A stretch of 64,000 bases of DNA. It comes from Lachnospiraceae bacterium. GTDB taxonomy: Bacteria; Bacillota; Clostridia; Lachnospirales; Lachnospiraceae. A program made the position numbers and the translations under genes. A model generated the notes under the pieces. The model was not told where the DNA came from. It was given only the letters and a program-made list of their open reading frames with translations, and searched no databases. Shown here piece by piece: positions 42,744 through 51,618 of this stretch; positions within the stretch are counted from its first letter, which is position 1; each line of letters starts with the position of its first letter. The stretch spans positions 1 through 64,000 of the forward strand of contig JAFYYS010000015.1 in assembly GCA_017546025.1 (NCBI GenBank), written 5' to 3'.

Positions 42744-43433
42744 ATGTCAACCGCAAAGAAGATTGTGAAAGGCGTAATGATCGGTTTGGGGCTTTCGTTC
42801 ATGCTCTCAGGCATCATCGTATTGTGGTTCAGCAGAGGCACAATTCTGGATTTCATTACCGAGCAGAAGAAGCCTTACGATGCGCTTTCAGTAGGACTGA
42901 ACGATCTGAAGGCGGGTGACCATGTGACGGTCGATGTTGTTCTGACGGAAGGCTGTGCCATTAAGAAAAACGAATGGCTCGGCAAAGGAAACACGGTTTC
43001 GTATTCCTCCGAAACCCGTTACTATCTTGTATATGTTCTTGACAAAGAGGACGATAAGTATTCCTTTAATCACTGGGTCATGGTAAGTAAAACCGGCAAC
43101 TTCAAGAAGCTTGAAGAGGCCGCAAAGGCATATCAGGCATGGTGCGACGGGACAGGCCCGATTCCCACGGAAACCGTTTATTCCGTGGAAGGACGTGTTG
43201 TGAAGCTGAATAAAGAGGAACGCGAGGCGCTCGACGAGTACTTCGGCGACTATGATTACAGTGACTGGGTTGCGCCTCTCGTTGTAAAGCCTCTCTGGAG
43301 CGAGTGGAAGAGCGGCCGCAGCGGCGCGCTCGCCATGGTCATTGCCGGAATTGTCATCACCGTGGTAAATGCCATCATTCTCATTATCGGTCTCTGTCTC
43401 GGAAGAAAAGAGAAAAAAGCGCAGAAAGCTTGA
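42744..43433 (+). CDS. Membrane protein of unknown function with two terminal helices
   Basis: 229 residues. Hydrophobic helices near 8-28 and 197-222 flank an extracytoplasmic domain of about 165 residues rich in charged and aromatic residues; the C-terminal tail is strongly basic. I cannot name the family. It lies 24 bases behind the GH25 lysozyme with a GAGAGGA site, so it may work with it at the cell envelope. The clpB promoter begins inside its last codons. Confidence 0.7.
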   Translation: MSTAKKIVKGVMIGLGLSFMLSGIIVLWFSRGTILDFITEQKKPYDALSVGLNDLKAGDHVTVDVVLTEGCAIKKNEWLGKGNTVSYSSETRYYLVYVLDKEDDKYSFNHWVMVSKTGNFKKLEEAAKAYQAWCDGTGPIPTETVYSVEGRVVKLNKEEREALDEYFGDYDYSDWVAPLVVKPLWSEWKSGRSGALAMVIAGIVITVVNAIILIIGLCLGRKEKKAQKA

Positions 43434-43458
43434 CATAGGCATCGGAAAATGTTATATT
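43430..43458 (+). promoter_or_regulatory. Promoter of clpB
   Basis: Perfect TTGACA (43430-43435) and TATATT (43453-43458) with a 17-base spacer that contains GGAAAATG. No CIRCE or CtsR-type operator is visible, so heat-shock control, if any, works differently from Bacillus. Confidence 0.8.
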
Positions 43459-43511
43459 TGTGCTATGGGAAGTAGAACATATAATACAAATGTAACAAAG
43501 AAGGTGATTTT

Positions 43512-46097
43512 ATGAACATTAATAAGTTTACACAAAAGTCTCTTGAGGCGGTACAGTCAGCCGAGAAGGTTGCTTATGATTACGGTAACCCCGAAATCCG
43601 TTCCGAGCACCTTCTCTATGCTCTTTTAACCGATGCTGAAGGACTGATGCCGAAGCTGTTCGGCAAGATGGAAATACAGGTGCCGGTCTTCACGGCTCAG
43701 ATTAAGGGTCAGATCGAACGGCTCCCGAAGGTTCAGGGCGGTGATACGAGAGTGTCGCAGGGCCTGAATAAGGTTTTGATTTACGCCGAGGATGAGGCGA
43801 AGGCAATGGGCGACTCCTATGTCAGCGTGGAGCACCTGTTCCTTTCGGTTCTGAAGTATGCGGAGCGTGAGACGGCAGCAATCCTGAATGAGTTCCGGAT
43901 TACGAGAGAGCGCTTCTTACAGGCGCTTGCAACGGTCCGCGGGAACCAGCAGGTGAATACCGACAATCCCGAAGCAACCTATGATACGCTTGAGAAGTAC
44001 GGCTACGACCTTGTGGAGCGTGCCCGTGCGCAGAAGCTGGACCCAGTCATCGGACGTGATGCGGAGATTCGAAACGTCATCCGGATTCTTTCCCGTAAGA
44101 CGAAGAACAACCCTGTCCTGATCGGGGAACCCGGTGTCGGCAAGACCGCTGTTGTGGAAGGGCTTGCACAGCGTATTGTAAACGGCGATGTGCCTGAGGG
44201 ACTGAGAGACAAGGTGTTATTTTCCCTCGATATGAGTGCATTGGTTGCCGGCGCGAAATACCGCGGTGAGTTCGAGGAACGGTTGAAGGCCGTTTTGGAG
44301 GAAGTCAGAAAGAGCGACGGCAGAATCATTCTGTTCATCGATGAACTGCATACCATTGTCGGCGCAGGCAAGACCGACGGCGCAATGGATGCCGGCAATA
44401 TGTTAAAGCCGATGCTCGCAAGAGGTGAGTTGCACTGCATCGGTGCGACGACGCTTAACGAGTACCGTCAGTATGTGGAGAAGGATGCGGCTCTCGAGCG
44501 TCGTTTCCAGCCCGTTTTGGTGGATGAGCCGACGGTCGAGGATACAATCTCGATTCTGCGTGGCCTGAAAGAACGTTATGAAGTATTCCACGGTGTGAAG
44601 ATTTCCGACAGCGCGCTTGTCAGTGCCGCGGTTTTGAGCCACCGTTACATTTCCGACAGATTCCTTCCTGATAAGGCAATTGACCTTGTGGACGAAGCCT
44701 GCGCTCTGATTAAGACCGAGCTTGACTCCATGCCGACCGAAATGGACGACATGCGCCGTTCCCTGATGCAGATGGAGATTGAGGCAGCGGCTCTTCGTAA
44801 GGAAGAGGACGCGGGCTCCAAGGAGCGTCTTGCGGCACTTGAGAAGGAACTGCAGGAGACGAAGGAAGAGTTTGCCATCAAGAAGGCACAGTGGGATTCC
44901 GAGAAGGCGGCCATCGAGAAGATCCGCCGCATCAAGGAGGAACAGGAAGAAGTTGCCAAGCAGATCAGCGACGCCGAGAGACATTACAATCTCGATAAGG
45001 CGGCTGAGTTGAAGTACGGCAGACTGCCGAAGCTCGCAAAGGAGCTTGAGGAGGCAGAGGCTGCAACCAAGGGCAGAGAGGACGCGCTTGTTCACGAGAC
45101 CGTGGACGAGGACGAAATCGCCAAGATCGTGTCCCGTTGGACGGGCATTCCGGTATCGAAGCTGACAGAGGGCGAGAAGCAGAAGACGTTACGTCTCGGT
45201 GAGCTTTTACATCGCCGTGTCATCGGTCAGGACGAGGCCGTGACCAAGGTGACGGAGGCTATCCTTCGCTCGAAAGCGGGCATCAAGGATCCCGGCAAGC
45301 CCATCGGTTCGTTCCTGTTTTTAGGTCCGACCGGTGTCGGTAAGACCGAGCTTGCAAAAGCTCTGGCAGAGGCACTTTTCGATGACGAGCAGAACATGGT
45401 TCGTATCGATATGAGTGAATATATGGAGAAGCACAGCGTTGCGAGACTGATCGGAGCGCCTCCCGGATATGTCGGTTACGACGAGGGCGGTCAGCTGACG
45501 GAAGCCGTCAGAAGAAAGCCTTATTCCGTCGTGCTGTTCGATGAGGTTGAGAAGGCTCATCCGGATGTCTTTAATGTTTTGCTTCAGGTTTTGGATGACG
45601 GCCGCATTACGGATTCGAAGGGTCGTACCGTGGACTTCAAGAACACGATTCTGATCATGACCTCGAACCTCGGCGCGGAGTACCTTCTTGAAGGAATCCG
45701 TCCGGACGGCACGATTGCGCCGGAAAGCGAGAAGGCTGTCAGGGAAGAGCTTCGGCTGCATTTCAGACCGGAGTTTCTGAACCGGTTGGATGAGACGATT
45801 CTGTTCCGTCCTCTTACAAAGGACAATGTGAACGGAATCATCGATCTGCTCTTAAAAGAACTCAACGAACGCTTGCATGAACGCCGGATTTCGGTTAAAC
45901 TGACTCCGGAAGCGAGAGAGTATGCGGTGAATGCCGCTTATGATCCCGTATTCGGAGCACGTCCTCTGAAACGGTACCTGCAGCAGCACGTGGAGACGCT
46001 GAGCGCGAAGATGATTCTGGCGGACGAAATCCGTCCGGGTCAGACCATCGTCTTAGACGTGAAGGACGGAGAGTTCACGGCGAGAGCAGAAGCATAA
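43512..46097 (+). CDS. clpB: ATP-dependent disaggregase ClpB
   Basis: Hsp100 chaperone that threads aggregated proteins through a hexameric ring together with DnaK. 861 residues, the usual ClpB length. N-terminal Clp_N repeats (1-150), first AAA module with Walker A G-E-P-G-V-G-K-T (about 205), the long coiled-coil middle domain (about 405-525) that separates ClpB from ClpA/ClpC, second AAA module with G-P-T-G-V-G-K-T (about 605) and the D2-small domain. The I-G-F/L tripeptide for ClpP binding is absent, as expected. Start ATG is behind AGAAGGTG. dapL follows after 23 bases. Confidence 0.97.
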   Translation: MNINKFTQKSLEAVQSAEKVAYDYGNPEIRSEHLLYALLTDAEGLMPKLFGKMEIQVPVFTAQIKGQIERLPKVQGGDTRVSQGLNKVLIYAEDEAKAMGDSYVSVEHLFLSVLKYAERETAAILNEFRITRERFLQALATVRGNQQVNTDNPEATYDTLEKYGYDLVERARAQKLDPVIGRDAEIRNVIRILSRKTKNNPVLIGEPGVGKTAVVEGLAQRIVNGDVPEGLRDKVLFSLDMSALVAGAKYRGEFEERLKAVLEEVRKSDGRIILFIDELHTIVGAGKTDGAMDAGNMLKPMLARGELHCIGATTLNEYRQYVEKDAALERRFQPVLVDEPTVEDTISILRGLKERYEVFHGVKISDSALVSAAVLSHRYISDRFLPDKAIDLVDEACALIKTELDSMPTEMDDMRRSLMQMEIEAAALRKEEDAGSKERLAALEKELQETKEEFAIKKAQWDSEKAAIEKIRRIKEEQEEVAKQISDAERHYNLDKAAELKYGRLPKLAKELEEAEAATKGREDALVHETVDEDEIAKIVSRWTGIPVSKLTEGEKQKTLRLGELLHRRVIGQDEAVTKVTEAILRSKAGIKDPGKPIGSFLFLGPTGVGKTELAKALAEALFDDEQNMVRIDMSEYMEKHSVARLIGAPPGYVGYDEGGQLTEAVRRKPYSVVLFDEVEKAHPDVFNVLLQVLDDGRITDSKGRTVDFKNTILIMTSNLGAEYLLEGIRPDGTIAPESEKAVREELRLHFRPEFLNRLDETILFRPLTKDNVNGIIDLLLKELNERLHERRISVKLTPEAREYAVNAAYDPVFGARPLKRYLQQHVETLSAKMILADEIRPGQTIVLDVKDGEFTARAEA

Positions 46098-46120
46098 ACT
46101 TTATCTAAGGAGCACGGAAG

Positions 46121-47305
46121 ATGATTACACCGAACATGCACTATTGCGATTTGAAGGATTCCTATCTGTTCTTCAACATTGCCAAGAAGACCAAAGCATA
46201 CCTTGAGGAGCATCCCGGAACCCATCTGTATCGCATGGGCATCGGCGATGTTTCCCTGCCCCTTTGTGATGCGGTAATCAAAGCGCTTCACGAAGCGGTA
46301 GACGACCAGGCAAGTCCCGAGCGGTTCCACGGCTACATGCCCGAACCCGGTGCGCCTTTCCTTCGTACGACGATTGCGGAGTACTACAGAAAGCGCGGCA
46401 TCGACCTTGCTGACGATGAGGTATTCGTTTCGAGCGGCGCCAGTGATGAGCTCGGTGATATCTTAGACTTGTTTGACCGCGGCGGAAGCTCTTTGGTCAT
46501 TGAACCTGCGTATCCGGCGTATGTGGATGCCAATGTCATGGCAGGACGGAAGGTTGTTCATCTTGCAAGCGGCAAGGAGAACGGTTTCCTTCCCGACCCG
46601 AGTGACGATGCCAAGGCAGACCTTCTTTACATCTGTTCCCCGAACAACCCGACGGGAGCGGTATTCAACCGCGAGCAGCTGAAGAGATGGGTTGATTTTG
46701 CAAACGAGAACGGTTCCGTCATTTTGTTTGATGCGGCTTACGAGGCTTTCATAGAGGAAGACCATCTGCCGAGAAGCATCATGGAAATCGAAGGCGCTAA
46801 GAAATGTGCAATTGAAATCTGCTCATTTTCCAAAACGGCAGGCTTTACCGGCACCAGACTCGGCTACACGATCATCCCGAAGGACCTTGTCCGCAACGGC
46901 ATGTGCTTCAATGATATGTGGGTCAGAAACCGCACGACCAAGACGAACGGTGTCAGCTACATCATCCAGAAGGGCGGCGCTGCCGTCTTCACGGAAGAGG
47001 GTCAGAAGCAGATCCGCGCCAACATCCGTTTCTACAAGGAAAATGCCAAGATTCTGACCGATGCGCTTGACAGCCTCGGCATCTGGTACACCGGCGGCAA
47101 GAACGCTCCGTACATTTGGATGAAGTGTCCGAACGGCATGGGCAGCTGGGAATTCTTCGATTACCTGCTTCACGAGATCCAGGTCGTCGGAACCCCCGGC
47201 GAAGGCTTCGGAGCCTGCGGTGAGGGCTTCTTCCGGTTCTCGACCTTCGGCAATCGTGAAGATACCATCGAAGCAGCAAAGAGACTGAAGAAACTGTTGG
47301 GATAA
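46121..47305 (+). CDS. dapL: LL-diaminopimelate aminotransferase
   Basis: PLP enzyme that converts tetrahydrodipicolinate directly to LL-diaminopimelate, bypassing the acylated intermediates of the usual lysine pathway. 394 residues. The fold-type I motifs are present: S-P-N-N-P-T-G-A-V (about 170) and the PLP lysine in S-F-S-K-T-A-G-F-T-G-T-R (about 240), a run typical of DapL, and the N-terminal Y-L-F-F-N-I and M-G-I-G-D-V-S-L-P substrate loops. The window also contains lysA, so lysine and peptidoglycan precursor synthesis by the aminotransferase route is likely. It probably shares the clpB transcript, an odd partnership. Confidence 0.93.
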   Translation: MITPNMHYCDLKDSYLFFNIAKKTKAYLEEHPGTHLYRMGIGDVSLPLCDAVIKALHEAVDDQASPERFHGYMPEPGAPFLRTTIAEYYRKRGIDLADDEVFVSSGASDELGDILDLFDRGGSSLVIEPAYPAYVDANVMAGRKVVHLASGKENGFLPDPSDDAKADLLYICSPNNPTGAVFNREQLKRWVDFANENGSVILFDAAYEAFIEEDHLPRSIMEIEGAKKCAIEICSFSKTAGFTGTRLGYTIIPKDLVRNGMCFNDMWVRNRTTKTNGVSYIIQKGGAAVFTEEGQKQIRANIRFYKENAKILTDALDSLGIWYTGGKNAPYIWMKCPNGMGSWEFFDYLLHEIQVVGTPGEGFGACGEGFFRFSTFGNREDTIEAAKRLKKLLG

Positions 47306-47320
47306 TAGGAAAATGATAAG

Positions 47321-47350
47321 AGACCTCCGGGATTGCCGGAGGTCTTTTTT
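47321..47350 (+). terminator. Terminator of clpB-dapL
   Basis: AGACCTCCGG pairs with CCGGAGGTCT over GATTG, followed by TTTTT. A second, perfect 15-pair hairpin without a T-run follows at 47363-47396. Confidence 0.9.
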
Positions 47351-47420
47351 GTGAGAACGGACATCGAGCAGGAGGAAAAACTTCCTCCTGCTCGATTTGT
47401 GGCGGTAAAAATTTTTATTG

Positions 47421-48314
47421 TCAGTGTTGCGGGAAACTGCTCATCCACTCGTTAACGAGCTGCTCGGCACATTCCGCGTCAGCCTCGGTGTAAGGAACGG
47501 ACATCAGATAAGACACACCGTTTTCCTGCCAATATACTTCGGTCATCATTTCCCAGCCCGGATCAAAGGATTCATTCTTCTGCCTAACGACCGTGAAGGT
47601 ACGTCCGTTAACGGTTACTTCCTCGGTTGAATAAGCGGTCTGGGACGGGTACATGTCAACACGGATGACAGAACTGTCTGCCGGAAGAGCATCCGTGCGG
47701 ATGGTTGCGCCTACGGTGAAATGCAGTTCGGAAACGCCCGTGTACTTCTGCGTCGTCTGTAAAAGGATATGTCCCGGAACATACTGATCCGATCCGTCAG
47801 GCTTCGTGCCGAGTACTTCCGTATGGATCGATTCATAGCTGTAATTCAGCCTCGGGAAAAACATCTTTGCATATCCGATGTAGGAGAGCGCCTCATCAAC
47901 AGAGTTAAAACGTCTTATAACGGTTTCCGGCATAATGCTGTCTGTAGGGGAAGCATTTGCGACACGTTCCGGAATCTCATCCATCGCGGCAAGAACGCTG
48001 CCCTTAATATCCGAAACGCTCACCCGCGTGTCCTCATCGGTCTCGTAACGGAAGGTGTTATATTCTTTTCCGTCAACCTTTTCTTTTTCGTTCTTCAGGG
48101 TGCCGCCACGCAGAAGAGGCGCAGCAAGTGCGGTTCCGCCGATCAGTAAAACAGCGGCTGCAGCCAGTAGGAAGACTTTGCGTCCTTTGCGCATTCCGCC
48201 CCGCGATTCGGTCGCCGCGAACCGGGTTTCCGAAGCAGAGTCGATTGCTTCCGTCCCGGCAAATACCGAATCATTCAGCTGTCCGATGGCATCTATCAAC
48301 TGTTTTTTGTTCAT
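47421..48314 (-). CDS. Membrane-bound anti-sigma-like protein with DUF4367-type C-terminal domain
   Basis: 297 residues from the ATG at 48314, whose ATGA overlaps the stop of the sigma gene; a longer reading to 48404 has no ribosome site. A short cytoplasmic N-terminus (about 42 residues) precedes a hydrophobic helix (about 46-64); the rest is extracytoplasmic. The C-terminal 90 residues end in W-Q-E-N-G-V-S-Y-L-M-S-type strands that resemble DUF4367, common in clostridial anti-sigma proteins. The overlap, order and topology all indicate that it inhibits the ECF factor encoded upstream until an envelope signal arrives. Confidence 0.8.
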   Translation of the reverse strand: MNKKQLIDAIGQLNDSVFAGTEAIDSASETRFAATESRGGMRKGRKVFLLAAAAVLLIGGTALAAPLLRGGTLKNEKEKVDGKEYNTFRYETDEDTRVSVSDIKGSVLAAMDEIPERVANASPTDSIMPETVIRRFNSVDEALSYIGYAKMFFPRLNYSYESIHTEVLGTKPDGSDQYVPGHILLQTTQKYTGVSELHFTVGATIRTDALPADSSVIRVDMYPSQTAYSTEEVTVNGRTFTVVRQKNESFDPGWEMMTEVYWQENGVSYLMSVPYTEADAECAEQLVNEWMSSFPQH

Positions 48315-48871
48315 ACCGAAAATCCCTCCTTCTTTAAGTAAGACCTGAGCTTCTTTCGCAGCCGGAATAAAATGGTCTTGGCCTTCGACTCGCTCATTCC
48401 GCATGAGAAAGCAGCTTCTTTGAGAGATTGAAAGGAAAAGTATCGGGCAAGGAACAGCTTGCGGACATTCGTTGGCTGCTTCAGCAAAAATGAGCCGATT
48501 GCTTCGCGAAGAAGAGAAGAATCCAACGCTTCCTCAGGCGAAGCCTCCGGAGAAACAACCTCGTCAAGCTCCTCGATGGAAAATGTGAATTCTTCCGACC
48601 GGCGCTTCTCACTTGTGTTATAGCGCACACGGTCGATTGCCTTAGCACGGACAATCTTTGCCAGATATAAGGACAGGTGCTCCGGGCGGTTTGCGGGGAT
48701 GGACTCCCAGGCGGCCAGATATGTGTCGTTCACGCATTCTTCTGCATCCTGCTCGTTCCCGAGAATCTGCATCGCCGTTTTCATCAGATACCGGTGATAT
48801 TTCTCCTGGGTCTGCCGGATGGCACCTTCGTCCTGTTTTCGATACAATTCTATGATTTCCGAGTCTGTCAT
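48311..48871 (-). CDS. ECF-type RNA polymerase sigma factor
   Basis: 186 residues from ATG 48871, behind GGGAGGT; a longer frame to 48904 is less likely. Region 2 carries D-A-E-E-C-V-N-D-T-Y (about 48-57) and region 4 a helix-turn-helix with S-L-K-E-A-A-F-S-C-G-M-S-E-S-K. It is the second ECF system in the window and is not closely similar to the one at 20752. Its own upstream DNA has a TGCAAC-N17-CGAC promoter-like element, so it may activate itself. Confidence 0.93.
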   Translation of the reverse strand: MTDSEIIELYRKQDEGAIRQTQEKYHRYLMKTAMQILGNEQDAEECVNDTYLAAWESIPANRPEHLSLYLAKIVRAKAIDRVRYNTSEKRRSEEFTFSIEELDEVVSPEASPEEALDSSLLREAIGSFLLKQPTNVRKLFLARYFSFQSLKEAAFSCGMSESKAKTILFRLRKKLRSYLKKEGFSV

Positions 48872-48904
48872 AGGATACCTCCCGTTTGTTCTCTCACCCA
48901 ACAA

Positions 48905-48931
48905 GTCGAAAGAACAAACCGCCTGGTTGCA
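48905..48931 (-). promoter_or_regulatory. Candidate ECF autoregulatory promoter
   Basis: On the minus strand TGCAAC (complement of 48926-48931) and CGAC (complement of 48905-48908) are 17 bases apart, 34 bases before the sigma start. This is close to the TGTAAC-N17-CGAC pattern known for Bacillus sigma-X-type ECF factors. Confidence 0.55.
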
Positions 48932-49116
48932 AAAACTTTTACATACCGTGACAATATTTCGCGTATAACCGGCAACCTTCCGTTACAGTACAAACTATTC
49001 TGTTGCCGGGAAATTGCAACCTACCTGCAAGTATAACTGGTTACATCCCGATACCCTGCAAACGAATCGCTTACGATGCTCCGCCAAGGGCCTGAAAGCA
49101 CCTATGTACCTGTTCC

Positions 49117-49343
49117 GGTTGCATCGTCAGTAACCATAAACTGCAGCCCCGATACAATTTACTCCGGTTGCATCGGGTAATTCAAGGAAAGCAGCCGCGC
49201 CAAGAGGCGGCCCTGAGAAGGATTGTTCTCCTTCTTCAGGGCCGCCTGCTTAGGCAGGCTGCTTCTATTAATCTCTGTATCTCCGATGCAACCGTCCGTC
49301 ACAGGTCCCTGGGGCTGCATCCCTGTACCCTGTCGATGCAACC
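49117..49343. repeat. Extended nested palindrome around copy 2
   Basis: Outside the 12-pair stem two more complementary sets are in register: GGTTGCATCG (49117-49126) with CGATGCAACC (49334-49343), and TGCAGCCCC (49142-49150) with GGGGCTGCA (49311-49319). The whole 227-base region could fold into one long interrupted stem. Confidence 0.75.
49165..49294 (-). repeat. Structured repeat element, copy 2
   Basis: Inverted relative to copy 1. A perfect 12-pair outer stem (49165-49176 with 49283-49294) encloses the core 49188-49264, which has the same middle stem and both hairpins as copy 1. Compared with copy 1, two pairs in the outer stem and two in hairpin B are replaced by different but still complementary pairs. 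The spacers between outer and middle stems are 18 and 11 bases here and 19 and 12 in copy 1, with unrelated sequence. It lies about 60 bases after the topoisomerase A stop, in the same orientation as that gene. Confidence 0.9.
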
Positions 49344-49355
49344 GTAAAACTGTAC

Positions 49356-51602
49356 CTACAAAGTCGCTTTCTGTCCTTTTGCTGCACGTTTCCGGTTGCG
49401 GATTTTCTTGGCATGGTAGGTCTTGCCGTCAAAGGTAAATTCCTCTGCGTTCTGATCAAGCGACGTGCCGAAAATGACATGGTCGTTCTTGTCAAGAGAA
49501 ATGCCCTTAACACCCTTACTGGTCTTCTTGAGCTCGGGCACCTCGTCAAGCGGGAAACCGAGAGAAAGCTTCTTCTCGGTCATCAAAATGACCTTCTGGT
49601 GTCCGGAGGTCACTTCCTTGGCGGTCATGGCGCGGAGGCCGACAATGAGGTCGTTGTCCTCGAGCTTCGTCGTATTTACCACGGCACGGTTCGTGTCGAA
49701 CTCGATGCCGGAAACCTGCTTCACAAGGCCGTTTCTGGTGACGAAGAGGAGCATCGAATTGAACAGGTCCTCAAAGGCGATGAACAAAACGGCATCTTCC
49801 GAGCCGATCTTGGTGAGCGTCTGGTAGAGGGTACCCTTATCACGGACCTTGGCACGCGGAATCTGGGAAACCTTGAGCTGGTACATGTTGCCCTGCGCGG
49901 TGAAGATGCACAGGCGGTCGTTCGAGCGGATCGGGCAGATGTGCGTGAATTCGGCAAGTGTTTCCGGGGCGGCCTTCTGGTAGGAGGGCGTGTCGACGGA
50001 TTTCATGTAGCCGAACCGGTCGATGAGAAGCATCAGATCCTCAATCTTTTCTTCGACGACATATGCCTTTGTCGCTTCGGTCGTGATGACGGTCTTGCGC
50101 TCGGTGAAGAAGCGGGTGCGGAACTCGAGAAGCTGTTCCTCGATGACCTTGTATAGTTCGCTCTTGCGGCCGAGAATCCTGTTGTAGCGCTTGATGTTCT
50201 TCTGGAGCTCGTCGTCCTCCTGCTGCAGCTTGAGAAGTTCGAGACCGACCAGTTTAGAAAGCTGCATCGCGAGAATCGCATCGGCCTGACGTTCCGTGAA
50301 ATCAAACTGCTTGGCGGCCTTTTTGGCTTCCTCAGTCTTGAAGCGGATATCGTCGATGATGCCGTGCATCAGGCATTCGCGGGCTTGGCGGAGATCTTTC
50401 GAGCCGCGGAGCACTTCGATGATGAAATCGATGACATCAACGGCGCGAATCAAACCGTCCACAACCTCGAGACGCTTTGTCGCACGGTCCAGGAGATACT
50501 GATATTCCTTTGTATAAAGCTCATCCTGGAAGTCGATGAATTCCTGGAGAAGACGCTTGAGCGGGAAGGTACCGGGCTGGCCGTCCTTGACCGCGATGAA
50601 GTTTACACCGTACGTATCCTCGAGAGAGGTTTTCTTATATAAGCCGTTCAAAAGGTTCTCGGGGTCGCGGTCCTTCTTGACCTCGATGACAATGCGGAGA
50701 CCTTCCTTGGAGGACTCGTCCCTGACGTCCGCGATTTCTTCAAAGGTCTTATTTCGGACGGCGTCCGCGAGCTCCTCGACAAGCTTGGTCTTGTTGCCTG
50801 CAGCCGTGTACGGAATCTCGGTGATGACGATGTTCTTCTTGCCGTATTCGCCGTTCTCGATTTCGGCTTTGGCGCGGATGCGGACTTTGCCTTCGCCGGT
50901 TTCATACATCTGCAAAAGCTCGTCGCCGTTGACAATTGTGCCGCCGGTCGGGAAGTCCGGCCCGGGGATGAGCTGCATCAGGTCCTCAGTCGTGATATAC
51001 GGGTCATGCATGACCGCAATCGCGCCGTCGATGACTTCAACCGGATTGTGCGGCGGAATGCTCGTTGCCATGCCGACTGCGATACCGGTCGTGCCGTTGA
51101 TCAAAAGGTTCGGGAGCATGGCCGGCAGAACGGTCGGCTCCTTTTCGTTCTCATCAAAGTTCGGGACAAATTCGACGAGTCCCTGATCCAGGTGATCGAG
51201 CATCGTCATGGCGCCTTCCGAGAGTCTTGCCTCGGTGTAACGCATGGCAGCAGCGCCGTCACCGTCAATTGAACCGAAGTTGCCGTGGCCGTCCACAAGC
51301 GGGATGGCGAGAGAGTAGTCCTCGGTCATATGCACGAGTGCTTCGTAAATCGAAGAGTCTCCGTGCGGGTGGTATTTACCCATGGTATCGCCGACGATAC
51401 GGGCGCTCTTACGGTGCGGCTTCTTCGGGTCAAGCCCGAGTTCCTTCATGGCATAAAGGATACGCCGCTGCACCGGTTTTAAGCCGTCCCTCACATCCGG
51501 AATGGCACGGGCGATGATGACGCTCATCGCATAGTCACGGAAGGAGGTTTTCATTTCTTCCGCAAAATCCAGCTGGATTACGGATTCTTTTTCGGTATTC
51601 AA
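49356..51602 (-). CDS. Type IIA DNA topoisomerase subunit A (GyrA/ParC family)
   Basis: 748 residues from TTG 51602, behind AGGAGG. The breakage-reunion domain has the catalytic tyrosine in A-A-M-R-Y-T-E-A-R (about 127) and the quinolone-region motif [10 protein letters not shown]. The C-terminal propeller is short, and the place of the GyrA box (Q-R-R-G-G-K-G) reads T-S-K-G-V-K-G, which is degenerate. A true gyrase needs that box for supercoiling, so this may be topoisomerase IV ParC or a second gyrase-like paralogue. The partner B subunit lies 16 bases upstream. Annotation as gyrA is equally common for such genes. Confidence 0.9.
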   Translation of the reverse strand: MNTEKESVIQLDFAEEMKTSFRDYAMSVIIARAIPDVRDGLKPVQRRILYAMKELGLDPKKPHRKSARIVGDTMGKYHPHGDSSIYEALVHMTEDYSLAIPLVDGHGNFGSIDGDGAAAMRYTEARLSEGAMTMLDHLDQGLVEFVPNFDENEKEPTVLPAMLPNLLINGTTGIAVGMATSIPPHNPVEVIDGAIAVMHDPYITTEDLMQLIPGPDFPTGGTIVNGDELLQMYETGEGKVRIRAKAEIENGEYGKKNIVITEIPYTAAGNKTKLVEELADAVRNKTFEEIADVRDESSKEGLRIVIEVKKDRDPENLLNGLYKKTSLEDTYGVNFIAVKDGQPGTFPLKRLLQEFIDFQDELYTKEYQYLLDRATKRLEVVDGLIRAVDVIDFIIEVLRGSKDLRQARECLMHGIIDDIRFKTEEAKKAAKQFDFTERQADAILAMQLSKLVGLELLKLQQEDDELQKNIKRYNRILGRKSELYKVIEEQLLEFRTRFFTERKTVITTEATKAYVVEEKIEDLMLLIDRFGYMKSVDTPSYQKAAPETLAEFTHICPIRSNDRLCIFTAQGNMYQLKVSQIPRAKVRDKGTLYQTLTKIGSEDAVLFIAFEDLFNSMLLFVTRNGLVKQVSGIEFDTNRAVVNTTKLEDNDLIVGLRAMTAKEVTSGHQKVILMTEKKLSLGFPLDEVPELKKTSKGVKGISLDKNDHVIFGTSLDQNAEEFTFDGKTYHAKKIRNRKRAAKGQKATL

Positions 51603-51618
51603 AACTTATTGCCTCCTG

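Larger units (their letters stand above)
48872..49355. other. Intergenic region between the sigma gene and the topoisomerase A gene, filled by palindromes
   Basis: No gene is supported here. It holds the ECF promoter, a hairpin CCGGCAAC/GTTGCCGG (48969-49009), and from 49117 to 49343 a series of nested complementary segments with the second structured element in the middle. The words GGTTGCA or TGCAACC occur six times (near 48926, 49014, 49117, 49166, 49287 and 49337). Confidence 0.7.

Noticed and set aside
43459..43511. CIRCE or CtsR operator before clpB
   Set aside because: Neither the TTAGCACTC inverted repeat nor the heptad direct repeat is present in this interval.
49117..49343. The recurring GGTTGCATCG words as a CRISPR array
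   Set aside because: The words alternate in orientation, spacing is irregular and they form nested stems, not direct repeats with unique spacers.
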